From an uncultured Actinomycetes bacterium (GTDB lineage Bacteria; Actinomycetota; Thermoleophilia; Solirubrobacterales; 70-9): 6,233 nt of DNA. The position numbers were made by a program, and so were the translations under genes. The DNA is taken from the NCBI GenBank assembly GCA_946479725.1, contig CAMLHB010000143.1, positions 1 through 6,233 on the forward strand, read 5' to 3'. Shown piece by piece: positions 1 through 5,776 of this stretch. The notes beneath the pieces were generated by a model. That model searched no databases and was not told the origin of the DNA. It saw only the letters and a program-made list of their open reading frames with translations. The stretch's first letter is position 1. Each line of letters starts with the position of its first letter.

Positions 1-1795
1 AGACGAGGTCGTCCGTCAGCTGCCGCTCCTCCTCGGGGATCTCGCCGTAGGGGGTGATGTGGTTGGGGTTGACCATCGCCAGGTCGAGGCCAGCCTCGAC
101 GCAGTGGTGGAGGAAGACGCTGTTCAGCACCGCCCGCGGCCGCGGCGAGACGCCGAAGGAGACGTTGGAGACCCCGAGCGAGGTCTTGACGTCGAGGATC
201 TCCGCCTTGACCCGGCGGATGCCCTCGATCGTCTCCACCGCCGAGGTCCGCCACTCCTCGTCCCCGGTGGTGAGGGTGAAGGTCAGCAGGTCGAAGATCA
301 GCGCCTCGGGGTCGAGCCCGTGTTCGCCACAGGCGATGTCGCGGATCCGTTCGGCGATCTCGACCTTGCGGTCGGCCGTCTTCGCCATCCCGACCTCGTC
401 GATCGTCAGCGCGATCAGCGCCGCCCCGTGGGCCTTCGCCAGCGGGATCACCACGTCGGCCTTGTCGCGGCCGGCCTCGAGGTTGATCGAGTTGACGATC
501 GCCCGCCCGGGGATCGTCTCCAGGGCGGCTTTGATCACGTCCGGCTCGGTCGAGTCGACCTGGATCGGGGCCGGCTGGGTGAGCGAGATCCGCTTGACGA
601 CCGCGCTCATCTGCGCGTCCTCGTCCTGGCGCTCGGTCAGGGCGACGCAGGTGTCGAGCACGTGGGCGCCGCCTTCGACCTGGTCTTCGGCGACCTGGAC
701 GAGGCCGTCGTAGTCGTCGGCCAGCAGCAGTTCCTTGGCCTTTTTCGAGCCCTGCGAGTTGACCCGCTCGCCGACCAGGGTGGGGCGCGGCTCCTGCACC
801 AGCGGGGTCGAGGTCATCATCGAGGAGACCTCGATCGGCCCCGGCCCTGGGCGTTCGCCGGGAACCTTGCCGTCGACGCGCTCGCGGATCGCGGCGATGT
901 GCTCCGGCGTCGTCCCGCAGCAGCCGCCGACGATGCCGACGCCGTAGCGGTCGACGAACTCGCCCAGCGTCGCCGCCAGGGGCTCGGGCTTTTCGGGGAA
1001 GATCGTCTCGCCGTCGGGCCCCTGCAGCGGCAGGCCGGCGTTGGGGATGCAGTGGACCGGCAGCGTGCAGTTCTCGCAGAGGAAGCGGATCGCGTCGCGC
1101 ATGTCCTCCGGTCCGGTCGAGCAGTTGAGCCCGATCACGTCGACGTCGAGCGCGGTCAGCGTCGTCAGCACCGAGCGGATGTCGGTCCCGAGCAGCATCT
1201 TGCCGCCGTTCGGCAGCAGCGAGACGCTGCACTGGATCGGCAGCTTGCGCCCGGTCTCGGCGAAGGCCTCGCGGGCGCCGAAGATCGCCGCCTTGACCTC
1301 GAGGATGTCCTGCGCGGTCTCGATCATGATCAGGTCGGCGCCGCCTTCGACCAGGCCCTGCGTCTGCTCGGCGAAGACCTCGACCAGGCGCCCGAAGGAG
1401 ATGTCGCCCAGCGTCGGATCGGTCGAGGCGGGGAGGAAGCCGGTCGGCCCGACCGAGCCGGCGACGAAGCGATCTTCGCCCGCAGCCCTGCGCGCGATCT
1501 CCGCCGCCTTCGTGTTGATCTCCAGCGTGTGCTCGCCGAGGCCCCACTCCTCGAGCTTCAGCCGCGAGCCCTGGAAGCTGTCGGTCTCGACCACCTCGGC
1601 GCCGGCCTCCAGCATCGAGGCATGGACCCCCTCGATCACGTCCGGCCGGTTCAGCACCAGCGCCTCATGGCACTTGCCCTCCAGCCCCCCGTAATCCTCC
1701 TGCGTGAGGTCGAACATCTCCAAAGTCGCGCCCATCCCGCCGTCAAAGACGACCACGCGCTCCTTCGTCGCAGCTATGTAATCCCGCTCGGCCAT
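1..1795 (-). CDS. metH: Cobalamin-dependent methionine synthase, N-terminal half (partial)
   Basis: This is 5-methyltetrahydrofolate:homocysteine methyltransferase, which makes methionine from homocysteine in the cytoplasm with methylcobalamin as intermediate carrier. About 598 codons are in the window, and the frame is still open at the left edge. Residues about 1-320 form the homocysteine-binding barrel: a DGGMGAT motif at about 18-24, and the three zinc-binding cysteines at C225 (LNCSTGPEDM) and C292/C293 (GGCCGTTPEHI). From about 338 the folate (pterin)-binding domain follows, with GERVN at 342-346, VDSTEPDVI, IVNSINLE, and GVSNVSFG at 541-548. MetH proteins are usually near 1,150-1,250 residues, so the cobalamin-binding and reactivation domains should lie beyond the window. 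The ATG at 1795 fits the family N-terminus; only a weak AGG lies upstream. It begins 31 nt after the aldehyde dehydrogenase stop on the same strand, so co-transcription is likely. A two-domain MetH-like methyltransferase (such as BhmT/MetF-type fusions) is less likely, because the pterin domain matches MetH. No B12 riboswitch is visible just upstream. Confidence 0.95.
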   Translation of the reverse strand, partial: MAERDYIAATKERVVVFDGGMGATLEMFDLTQEDYGGLEGKCHEALVLNRPDVIEGVHASMLEAGAEVVETDSFQGSRLKLEEWGLGEHTLEINTKAAEIARRAAGEDRFVAGSVGPTGFLPASTDPTLGDISFGRLVEVFAEQTQGLVEGGADLIMIETAQDILEVKAAIFGAREAFAETGRKLPIQCSVSLLPNGGKMLLGTDIRSVLTTLTALDVDVIGLNCSTGPEDMRDAIRFLCENCTLPVHCIPNAGLPLQGPDGETIFPEKPEPLAATLGEFVDRYGVGIVGGCCGTTPEHIAAIRERVDGKVPGERPGPGPIEVSSMMTSTPLVQEPRPTLVGERVNSQGSKKAKELLLADDYDGLVQVAEDQVEGGAHVLDTCVALTERQDEDAQMSAVVKRISLTQPAPIQVDSTEPDVIKAALETIPGRAIVNSINLEAGRDKADVVIPLAKAHGAALIALTIDEVGMAKTADRKVEIAERIRDIACGEHGLDPEALIFDLLTFTLTTGDEEWRTSAVETIEGIRRVKAEILDVKTSLGVSNVSFGVSPRPRAVLNSVFLHHCVEAGLDLAMVNPNHITPYGEIPEEERQLTDDLV

Positions 1796-1826
1796 GAACC
1801 TAAAGAGGCTACCGAGCCGAAAAGGC

Positions 1827-3392
1827 TCAGCGGCGAAGGCCGAGTTTGCGGCGCCAGTCGCGGGCGCCGAAGAAGCGGGAGATCGGGGCGAGGAGGCGGC
1901 GGCGGGACTTGGTGTAGGGGTACCAGGTGGGCTCGCGCTTGCCGCCGAAGCGGGTGATGACGAGGGACTCGGAGCGGCAGTACTTCTTGATCCCCGCTTC
2001 GCCGTGGCGGGTGCCGATCCCGGACTGCTTCCAGCCGCCCATCGGCACGTCCATCGCGAAGTAGTTGACGAGGACGTCGTTGACGTTGATCGCGCCGCAC
2101 TCAACCCGGCGGGCGACCTGCTCGGCCCGCTCGCGCTCGCCGAAGACCGATCCGGAGAGGCCGTAGCGGCTGTCGTTGGCCAGCTCCAGCGCCTCCTCGG
2201 CATCGCGCACCTTCATCACCCCGACCACCGGCCCGAAGGTCTCGTCGCGCATCACCTTCATCGAGTGGTCGACGTCGACCAGCACCGTCGGCTCGAAGTA
2301 GTCGCCGGGACCCTCGACCCGCTTGCCGCCGGTCAGCGCCCGGGCGCCGGAGGCGAGGGCATCGCTGACGTGGTCCTCGACGATCGCCGTCTGGTTCGGC
2401 GAGGTCATCGCCCCGACGTCCTTGGGGTTCGAGGCGTCGTCGGAGCCCTGGCGCAGCCGCCCGACCTCCGCGGTCAGCTTGTCGACGAAGGCGTCGTAGG
2501 CGGGCCCCTCGACGTAGATCCGCTCGACCGACATGCAGATCTGGCCGGAGTTCATCATCCCGCCCCAGGCCGCGGCGTTGGCGGCGCGGTCGAGGTCGGC
2601 GTCGGCAAGGACGATCATCGGGTCCTTGCCGCCGAGCTCGAGGCTGACGGGGGTCAGCGTCTCCGCCGCCCGCGCCATCACCTTGCGGCCGGTGCGGTCG
2701 GAGCCGGTGAACTGGACGAAGTCGACCGCGTCGACCAGCGCCCCGCCGGTCTCGCCGACTCCCTGGACGCAATCGAAGACGTCGGGGCCGCCGATCTCGT
2801 GCTTCCAGGCCTCGATCACCTCGGCTACCCCCAGCGGCGTGAACTCGGAGGGCTTGATGACGACTGCACAGCCGGCCTGCAGGGCCGGGATCGAGTCGCC
2901 GAGGGAGAGGATCAGCGGGAAGTTCCAGGGGCTGATGATCCCGACCACCGGGTGCGGCCGGTACTGGACGCGCAGCTTCTTCGCCGCCAGCAGCGGGGTG
3001 TGGGGGCGGACGCTCTCCTCGCCGATGAAGCCGGCGGCGCGGGTCCCGTAGAAGTTGATCAGGTCGGCGAGGTAGCCGGGCTCGTTGCCGGCGTCGGCCC
3101 GGACCTTGCCGGTCTCCGCCTGCATCGTGTCGAGCACCTGCTCTTCGTTGTCAAGCAGCCAGTCGCGCAGCTTGCCGAGCCAGTGGTAGCGGCCCTCGAT
3201 CCCCATCGCCTCCCACTCGGGCTGGTTGGCGCGGACCCGGGCGACGGTGTCAGCGACGGCCTCCGGCGAATCGACCGGGATCGCCTTGATCAGCTCGCCC
3301 GTCCCGGGGTTGTGAACCTCGATCGAGTCGGCCGCAGCGGCCGGCGCTCCGTTCGTCTCGGTACCGCGTGCCGCCGTTCCGCTCTCCACCAC
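1827..3392 (-). CDS. NAD(P)-dependent aldehyde dehydrogenase, succinate-semialdehyde dehydrogenase-like
   Basis: This protein oxidises an aldehyde to the carboxylic acid with NAD(P)+ and is probably cytosolic. It has 521 residues, slightly longer than the usual 450-500. The ALDH hallmarks are complete: SPWNFP with oxyanion-hole N157, cofactor-binding KPSE at 180-183, FTGS at 228-231, general base E252 in ELGGKDP, nucleophile C286 in NSGQIC, and E384 in DETFGPV. In related enzymes a glutamate at the E183 position tends to favour NAD+ over NADP+. The overall pattern resembles actinobacterial GabD2-type succinate-semialdehyde dehydrogenases, but the substrate cannot be fixed from sequence. Residues 1-22 are a low-complexity Ala/Gly/Thr extension. 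The last 35 or so residues form an Arg-rich tail after a WYPYT motif. Two tandem GTG codons can start it (3392 or 3389). A GAAGGGAG ribosome binding site at 3395-3402 sits 2 nt from the first and 5 nt from the second, so 3389 is slightly better spaced. metH follows 31 nt after its stop. Confidence 0.93.
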   Translation of the reverse strand: MVESGTAARGTETNGAPAAAADSIEVHNPGTGELIKAIPVDSPEAVADTVARVRANQPEWEAMGIEGRYHWLGKLRDWLLDNEEQVLDTMQAETGKVRADAGNEPGYLADLINFYGTRAAGFIGEESVRPHTPLLAAKKLRVQYRPHPVVGIISPWNFPLILSLGDSIPALQAGCAVVIKPSEFTPLGVAEVIEAWKHEIGGPDVFDCVQGVGETGGALVDAVDFVQFTGSDRTGRKVMARAAETLTPVSLELGGKDPMIVLADADLDRAANAAAWGGMMNSGQICMSVERIYVEGPAYDAFVDKLTAEVGRLRQGSDDASNPKDVGAMTSPNQTAIVEDHVSDALASGARALTGGKRVEGPGDYFEPTVLVDVDHSMKVMRDETFGPVVGVMKVRDAEEALELANDSRYGLSGSVFGERERAEQVARRVECGAINVNDVLVNYFAMDVPMGGWKQSGIGTRHGEAGIKKYCRSESLVITRFGGKREPTWYPYTKSRRRLLAPISRFFGARDWRRKLGLRR

Positions 3393-3394
3393 CG

Positions 3395-3402
3395 CTCCCT
3401 TC
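3395..3402 (-). promoter_or_regulatory. Ribosome binding site of the aldehyde dehydrogenase
   Basis: The minus strand reads GAAGGGAG, a good Shine-Dalgarno match, directly upstream of two tandem GTG codons. Spacing is 2 nt to the GTG at 3392 and 5 nt to the GTG at 3389. The conventional spacing favours the second codon, which would remove one residue. Confidence 0.65.
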
Positions 3403-3408
3403 GCCCGT

Positions 3409-3424
3409 TTGGCTGGTCAGCCAA
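3409..3424. promoter_or_regulatory. Perfect palindrome upstream of ALDH, candidate operator
   Basis: The sequence TTGGCTGGTCAGCCAA has two perfect 7-bp arms (TTGGCTG/CAGCCAA) around a 2-bp centre. It lies in the 45-bp gap between the small upstream gene and the ALDH start, 17-32 nt before the first GTG. Size and symmetry suit a dimeric repressor of the TetR, GntR or MarR type. No regulator gene is in the window. An RNA hairpin is less likely, because a 2-nt loop would force the inner pairs open and no T-run follows. The symmetry is seen directly; the operator role is inferred. Confidence 0.45.
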
Positions 3425-3437
3425 CTTTAGCGGCGAT

Positions 3438-3686
3438 TCAGAGCTTGGTGACGATCACCCCGAGCAAACCGAGCATCCCGGTCATGACGCCGCCGATGAT
3501 GCCGAACCCGATTTGCATGGTTCGGTTGAGCTGCTCGAACCTCACGTCCACGTCCTTCTGGCGTGCCATCTCGTTTCGTTGCTGGCGCAGCTCGGCTTTC
3601 ACGTCGCGAAAGCCCTCATCCATATGGCCCTTGAGGTCGTCGAGGCGCTCGTCGGTCCAGCTTTCTCTTGGTGTCATGACTGCCAT
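3438..3686 (-). CDS. Small coiled-coil protein with a C-terminal membrane segment, function unknown
   Basis: I do not recognise a characterised family. From the ATG at 3686 the protein has 82 residues. Its first part is highly charged and helical (WTDERLDDLKGHMDEGFRDV, then Arg/Gln/Glu-rich), with heptad-like spacing typical of a short coiled coil. The last 25 or so residues are hydrophobic and glycine-rich (MQIGFGIIGGVMTGMLGLLG), forming one membrane helix followed by a short VIVTKL end. This predicts a tail-anchored protein with a cytoplasmic coiled coil. Similar small proteins beginning 'WTDERLDDL' are, from memory, common in deep-branching actinobacteria. Start choice is uncertain: TTG 3704, ATG 3686 and ATG 3677 are all in frame and none has a clear Shine-Dalgarno. 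ATG 3686 was chosen because a TACACT box ends 7 nt before it, as in leaderless transcripts. It lies 45 nt upstream of the ALDH gene. Its codons are less GC-rich than those of its neighbours. Holin or phage origin is possible but has no support from the neighbours. Confidence 0.7.
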   Translation of the reverse strand: MAVMTPRESWTDERLDDLKGHMDEGFRDVKAELRQQRNEMARQKDVDVRFEQLNRTMQIGFGIIGGVMTGMLGLLGVIVTKL

Positions 3687-3693
3687 GAAACCA

Positions 3694-3699
3694 AGTGTA
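3694..3699 (-). promoter_or_regulatory. Candidate -10 box for the small coiled-coil gene
   Basis: The minus strand reads TACACT, matching the TAnnnT core of actinobacterial sigma-70 type -10 elements. It lies in the most AT-rich stretch of the window. Seven bases separate it from the ATG at 3686, so transcription would begin at or next to the start codon and give a leaderless mRNA. No convincing -35 element is seen 16-19 nt upstream. Confidence 0.3.
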
Positions 3700-3721
3700 G
3701 ACAAAAAGATGCCACGAAATG

Positions 3722-3748
3722 CGCGCAGAAAGTAAAATCTTCTGCGCG
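3722..3748 (-). terminator. Hairpin just after the PQQ dehydrogenase stop codon, likely terminator
   Basis: A perfect 9-bp inverted repeat (CGCGCAGAA / TTCTGCGCG) flanks a 9-nt loop and starts at the base right after the TGA stop (3749-3751) of the dehydrogenase gene. On the minus strand it is followed by CATTTCGTGGCATCTTTTTG, so the T-run comes about 14 nt late and is not a classical U-tract. It may be an intrinsic terminator with a poor tail, as is common in actinobacteria, or a 3'-end stabilising hairpin. It separates the lipoprotein operon from the small gene downstream. Confidence 0.6.
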
Positions 3749-4957
3749 TCAGCGGGGGACGAGCCGGTAGACCGGCCCTTCCAGCGAGGCCACGTAGAGC
3801 CGGTGGCGCTGGTCTTCGCCGAAGGAGCTGGGACTCTGGACCCGGAGGCCGAGCTTGCGGTCTCCGCTCGCCCGCTCCAGGTGCGGGACGAGCGAGCGCA
3901 GCTGGCCCTCGCAGAGGTCGGCGTAGACGTAGCGGCCGCGCAGGCTCGGCAGGCGGCGGTCCCGGGCGACGTAGCCGCCGATGATCGAGCAGCTGCCGTC
4001 GCGGCTGTGCGGGTAGGCGAAGATCGGCTTGACGGTGCCGCCGGGGTCGGGCGTGCCGCTGTTTTCGTCCGTGTACTTGCTGAAGCCCTCGAAGGCGTCC
4101 CAGCCGAAGTTGGCGCCGCCGGCCCTGGCGACGGTCGTGTAGTCGAGCTCCTCGAAGCGGTTCTGGCCGACGTCGCCGATCGCGATCCGCGGCTTCCCGT
4201 GCGTGCGGTCGAAGGAGAAGCGGAAGGGGTTGCGGAGGCCGAAGCTGTAGATCTCGTCGCGGCCCGGCTTGCCGACGAAGGGGTTGCTGGCCGGCACCGT
4301 GTAGGGCTTGCCGCCGGAGGCGCGCGGATCGATCCGCAGCAGCTTCCCGAGCAGGACGTCCTTGTTCTGGGCGTTGTTGGGAGGGTCGCCGCTGGAGCCG
4401 CCGTCGCCGGTGCCGAAGTAGAGGAGGCTGCCGAGGAACTGCAGCTGGCCGCCGTTGTGGTTGGAGTTGACGGGGTGGGGGATGCGGATCACTTCGCGGC
4501 GGGAGCCGATGTTGGCGCGGAGCGCGCTGCGGCGCTGGAACTCATCGATCCGGATCGCCCCGTCGCTGTCCGTGTAATAGACGTAGAAGCGCTTGCTGGC
4601 CGCATAGTCGGGCGGGAAGGCGACCGAGAGCAGGCCGCGCTCGCCGCCGTAGTTGACGAGGTCTTCGATGTCGAGGAAGTCACCGGCACGGCGGCCGTTC
4701 TTCAGCACCGCGATCCGGCCCGGCTGCTCGACGACGAAGAGGAGCTTCGGGAACCCGGGAGCGCCGGTGACGTAGACCGGTGCGTCGAAGGCGCCGACCT
4801 TCTTCAGCCCCACGCCCCGCTTGGCGCTTGCCCCGGCTTTCGTCTGGGATGCCGGGGAGCCGTGGTCGTCGGCGGAGCCGCAGGCCGGCAGCGCCAAGGT
4901 CAACGCCGAAAGGGCCAGGGTGAGCGCTGCGGCCCTACTTGCCCTTTTTGACTTCAA
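3749..4957 (-). CDS. PQQ-dependent sugar dehydrogenase lipoprotein (glucose/sorbosone dehydrogenase family)
   Basis: This is a beta-propeller quinoprotein of the GSDH family, which oxidises aldose sugars or similar alcohols/aldehydes with pyrroloquinoline quinone. The N-terminus has a basic start (MKSKRASR), a hydrophobic core and a lipobox LPAC with C26, so the mature protein should be a lipoprotein on the outer membrane face. Residues about 50-402 cover the propeller: FVVEQPGRI, GGERGLLSVAF at about 104-114, SNHNGGQLQF with the probable catalytic base H167, GTGDGG at 183-187, SFGLRNPFRFSFD around R242, GDVGQNRFEELD at 261-272, and NFGWD. C323 and C349 could form a disulphide. At 402 residues the length is normal for the family. 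The start is TTG at 4957, supported by the complete signal peptide that follows. The gene overlaps the end of the upstream lipoprotein gene by 23 nt in another frame, with no strong ribosome binding site, which points to translational coupling. The substrate is unknown. Some family members do not use PQQ, and no pqq genes are in the window. Confidence 0.92.
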   Translation of the reverse strand: MKSKRASRAAALTLALSALTLALPACGSADDHGSPASQTKAGASAKRGVGLKKVGAFDAPVYVTGAPGFPKLLFVVEQPGRIAVLKNGRRAGDFLDIEDLVNYGGERGLLSVAFPPDYAASKRFYVYYTDSDGAIRIDEFQRRSALRANIGSRREVIRIPHPVNSNHNGGQLQFLGSLLYFGTGDGGSSGDPPNNAQNKDVLLGKLLRIDPRASGGKPYTVPASNPFVGKPGRDEIYSFGLRNPFRFSFDRTHGKPRIAIGDVGQNRFEELDYTTVARAGGANFGWDAFEGFSKYTDENSGTPDPGGTVKPIFAYPHSRDGSCSIIGGYVARDRRLPSLRGRYVYADLCEGQLRSLVPHLERASGDRKLGLRVQSPSSFGEDQRHRLYVASLEGPVYRLVPR

Positions 4958-5600
4958 TGATTTCGCCGCTGTCGGTGACTTCGGTTTCCGGCAGTCGGTC
5001 GCTGATCTCGGTGGCGAACGAGCCGCCGGGAGCGACGCCGCCTTCGGTCTTCGCCACCGCGGTGCCGCTGACCCCGGCGTCGATCTTGTAGAGCAGGTGG
5101 TACTTGCCGGCCCGAACCGCGTTCAGCTTCCAGACCGCCTTGGTCGTCTCGCCGGGCTTCAGCGGGCCGAAGGCGAAGGTCTTCGGGCTCGAGGTCGAGG
5201 CGCCGCCGGGGTCGGAGGAGCCGTAAAGGCGCGGGTAGGTCGCCGAGAGCACCCAGACGGGCCGGTCGGGCTGGGCCAGTTCCGGCTGCGGATCGCTGAG
5301 CCCGAAGGGGAGCGAGGAGTCTTCGCCTTCCTGCCCCTTGATCGTGAAGCTGACGGTGAGGTTGGGGACGGTGCGCTTGCCGGTGTTGCGGACCCCCAGC
5401 TGCAGCAGGGTCGTCTGGCCGAGCTGCTGCGCCGTCGGGAAGCTCGCTTCGGTCACCTTGACGTGGAAGGTCCCGCTCGGTTCGTTGTCGGAGCTGCTGC
5501 CGCCGCAGGCACCGAGCAGCGCCGCCACCGCCAGCGCCGCGAACCCGGTCGCGGTGGCTCGGAGGCGGGTCCGCCGGGAATGTCTTCCGGTCCCCCGCAA
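4935..5600 (-). CDS. Predicted lipoprotein with an Ig-like domain, function unknown
   Basis: This 221-residue protein has no recognised specific family. It has an Arg-rich n-region, a hydrophobic segment at about 17-30 and a lipobox LGAC with C32, followed by a Ser/Gly-rich linker (GGSSSDNEPSG). It should therefore be exported and lipid-anchored. The mature part looks like an all-beta CARDB/DUF11-type fold: LLQLGVRNTGKRTVPNLTV (about 65-83) is typical of these domains, and a later block, LKPGETTKAVWKLN then AGKYHLLYKIDAG (about 147-176), fits the closing strands. Residues about 96-140 form a Pro/Ser-rich insert. It probably binds or scaffolds a partner and is unlikely to be a catalyst. The gene overlaps the start of the PQQ dehydrogenase by 23 nt, so the two are likely one operon. 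The start is TTG at 5600: no ATG or GTG lies in frame between the upstream region and the signal peptide. There is no clear ribosome binding site. A TATGTT box at 5610-5615 could be its -10 element. Confidence 0.85.
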   Translation of the reverse strand: MRGTGRHSRRTRLRATATGFAALAVAALLGACGGSSSDNEPSGTFHVKVTEASFPTAQQLGQTTLLQLGVRNTGKRTVPNLTVSFTIKGQEGEDSSLPFGLSDPQPELAQPDRPVWVLSATYPRLYGSSDPGGASTSSPKTFAFGPLKPGETTKAVWKLNAVRAGKYHLLYKIDAGVSGTAVAKTEGGVAPGGSFATEISDRLPETEVTDSGEIIEVKKGK

Positions 5601-5662
5601 AGCGGCCCGAACATAGCACGGGGTTTCCCGGGTTTCGCAGGCGTTTCCGCCCCTTGCCGGGG

Positions 5663-5690
5663 GTTAGCCGGATCTCAACACGGGGCTAAC
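5663..5690. repeat. Inverted repeat GTTAGCC-N14-GGCTAAC, candidate operator
   Basis: Perfect 7-bp arms GTTAGCC (5663-5669) and GGCTAAC (5684-5690) are separated by 14 bp, giving a 21-bp centre-to-centre distance, which is two DNA turns. This geometry suits a dimeric regulator reading two major grooves on one face. It sits mid-way in the divergent region, where it could control either operon. An RNA hairpin is possible but has a short stem and a long loop, and no T-run. Confidence 0.4.
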
Positions 5691-5765
5691 GGAGAGGGGG
5701 TCGGCATCCCCTAGACTCCCGCCCACCGAGCGGGGCGCCCGCGCGCGTGCGGTCGCAGCTCGGAT

Positions 5766-5772
5766 GGAGGAG
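5766..5772 (+). promoter_or_regulatory. Strong ribosome binding site of the MlaE/YrbE permease
   Basis: GGAGGAG, a near-perfect Shine-Dalgarno, lies 4 nt before the ATG at 5777 and fixes that start. The ATG at 5764 is out of frame. Confidence 0.8.
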
Positions 5773-5776
5773 ATTG

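Larger units (their letters stand above)
5601..5776. promoter_or_regulatory. Divergent intergenic region with promoters for both flanking operons
   Basis: These 176 bp separate the lipoprotein operon (minus) from the permease gene (plus), so both promoters must lie here. Candidate -10 boxes are TATGTT on the minus strand at 5610-5615 and TAGACT on the plus strand at 5712-5717. Neither has a good -35 match. Two copies of GGGTTTC spaced 9 bp apart occur at 5621-5627 and 5630-5636, and an inverted repeat lies at 5663-5690. No coding sequence or structured RNA is apparent. Confidence 0.5.

Noticed and set aside
1796..1826. Cobalamin or SAM riboswitch in front of metH
   Set aside because: The 31-nt gap is far too short for any known riboswitch, and the upstream sequence is ALDH coding.
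1814..1828. GAGCC-GAAAA-GGCTC hairpin at the end of the ALDH gene as a terminator
   Set aside because: The stem is only 5 bp, no T-run follows on the minus strand, and metH starts immediately after, so termination there is unlikely.
59..1957. A 632-codon open frame on the plus strand antisense to metH
   Set aside because: Its product is Arg/Asp/Leu-rich low-complexity sequence with no domain, as expected of the reverse of a GC-rich gene. The minus strand holds an unmistakable MetH.
1794..3770. A 658-codon open frame on the plus strand antisense to ALDH and the small gene
   Set aside because: It covers two opposite-strand genes and their intergenic gaps, and its composition is that of a shadow frame. 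All ALDH catalytic motifs are on the minus strand.
3719..4951. A 410-codon plus-strand frame antisense to the PQQ dehydrogenase
   Set aside because: Val/Ala/Asp-rich shadow translation without motifs; the opposite strand has a signal peptide, a lipobox and family motifs.
4954..5619. An alternative minus-strand frame (5619-4954) over the lipoprotein gene
   Set aside because: Its translation is Arg/Pro-rich with no signal peptide or fold pattern, whereas the chosen frame has a clear lipobox and beta-rich domain.
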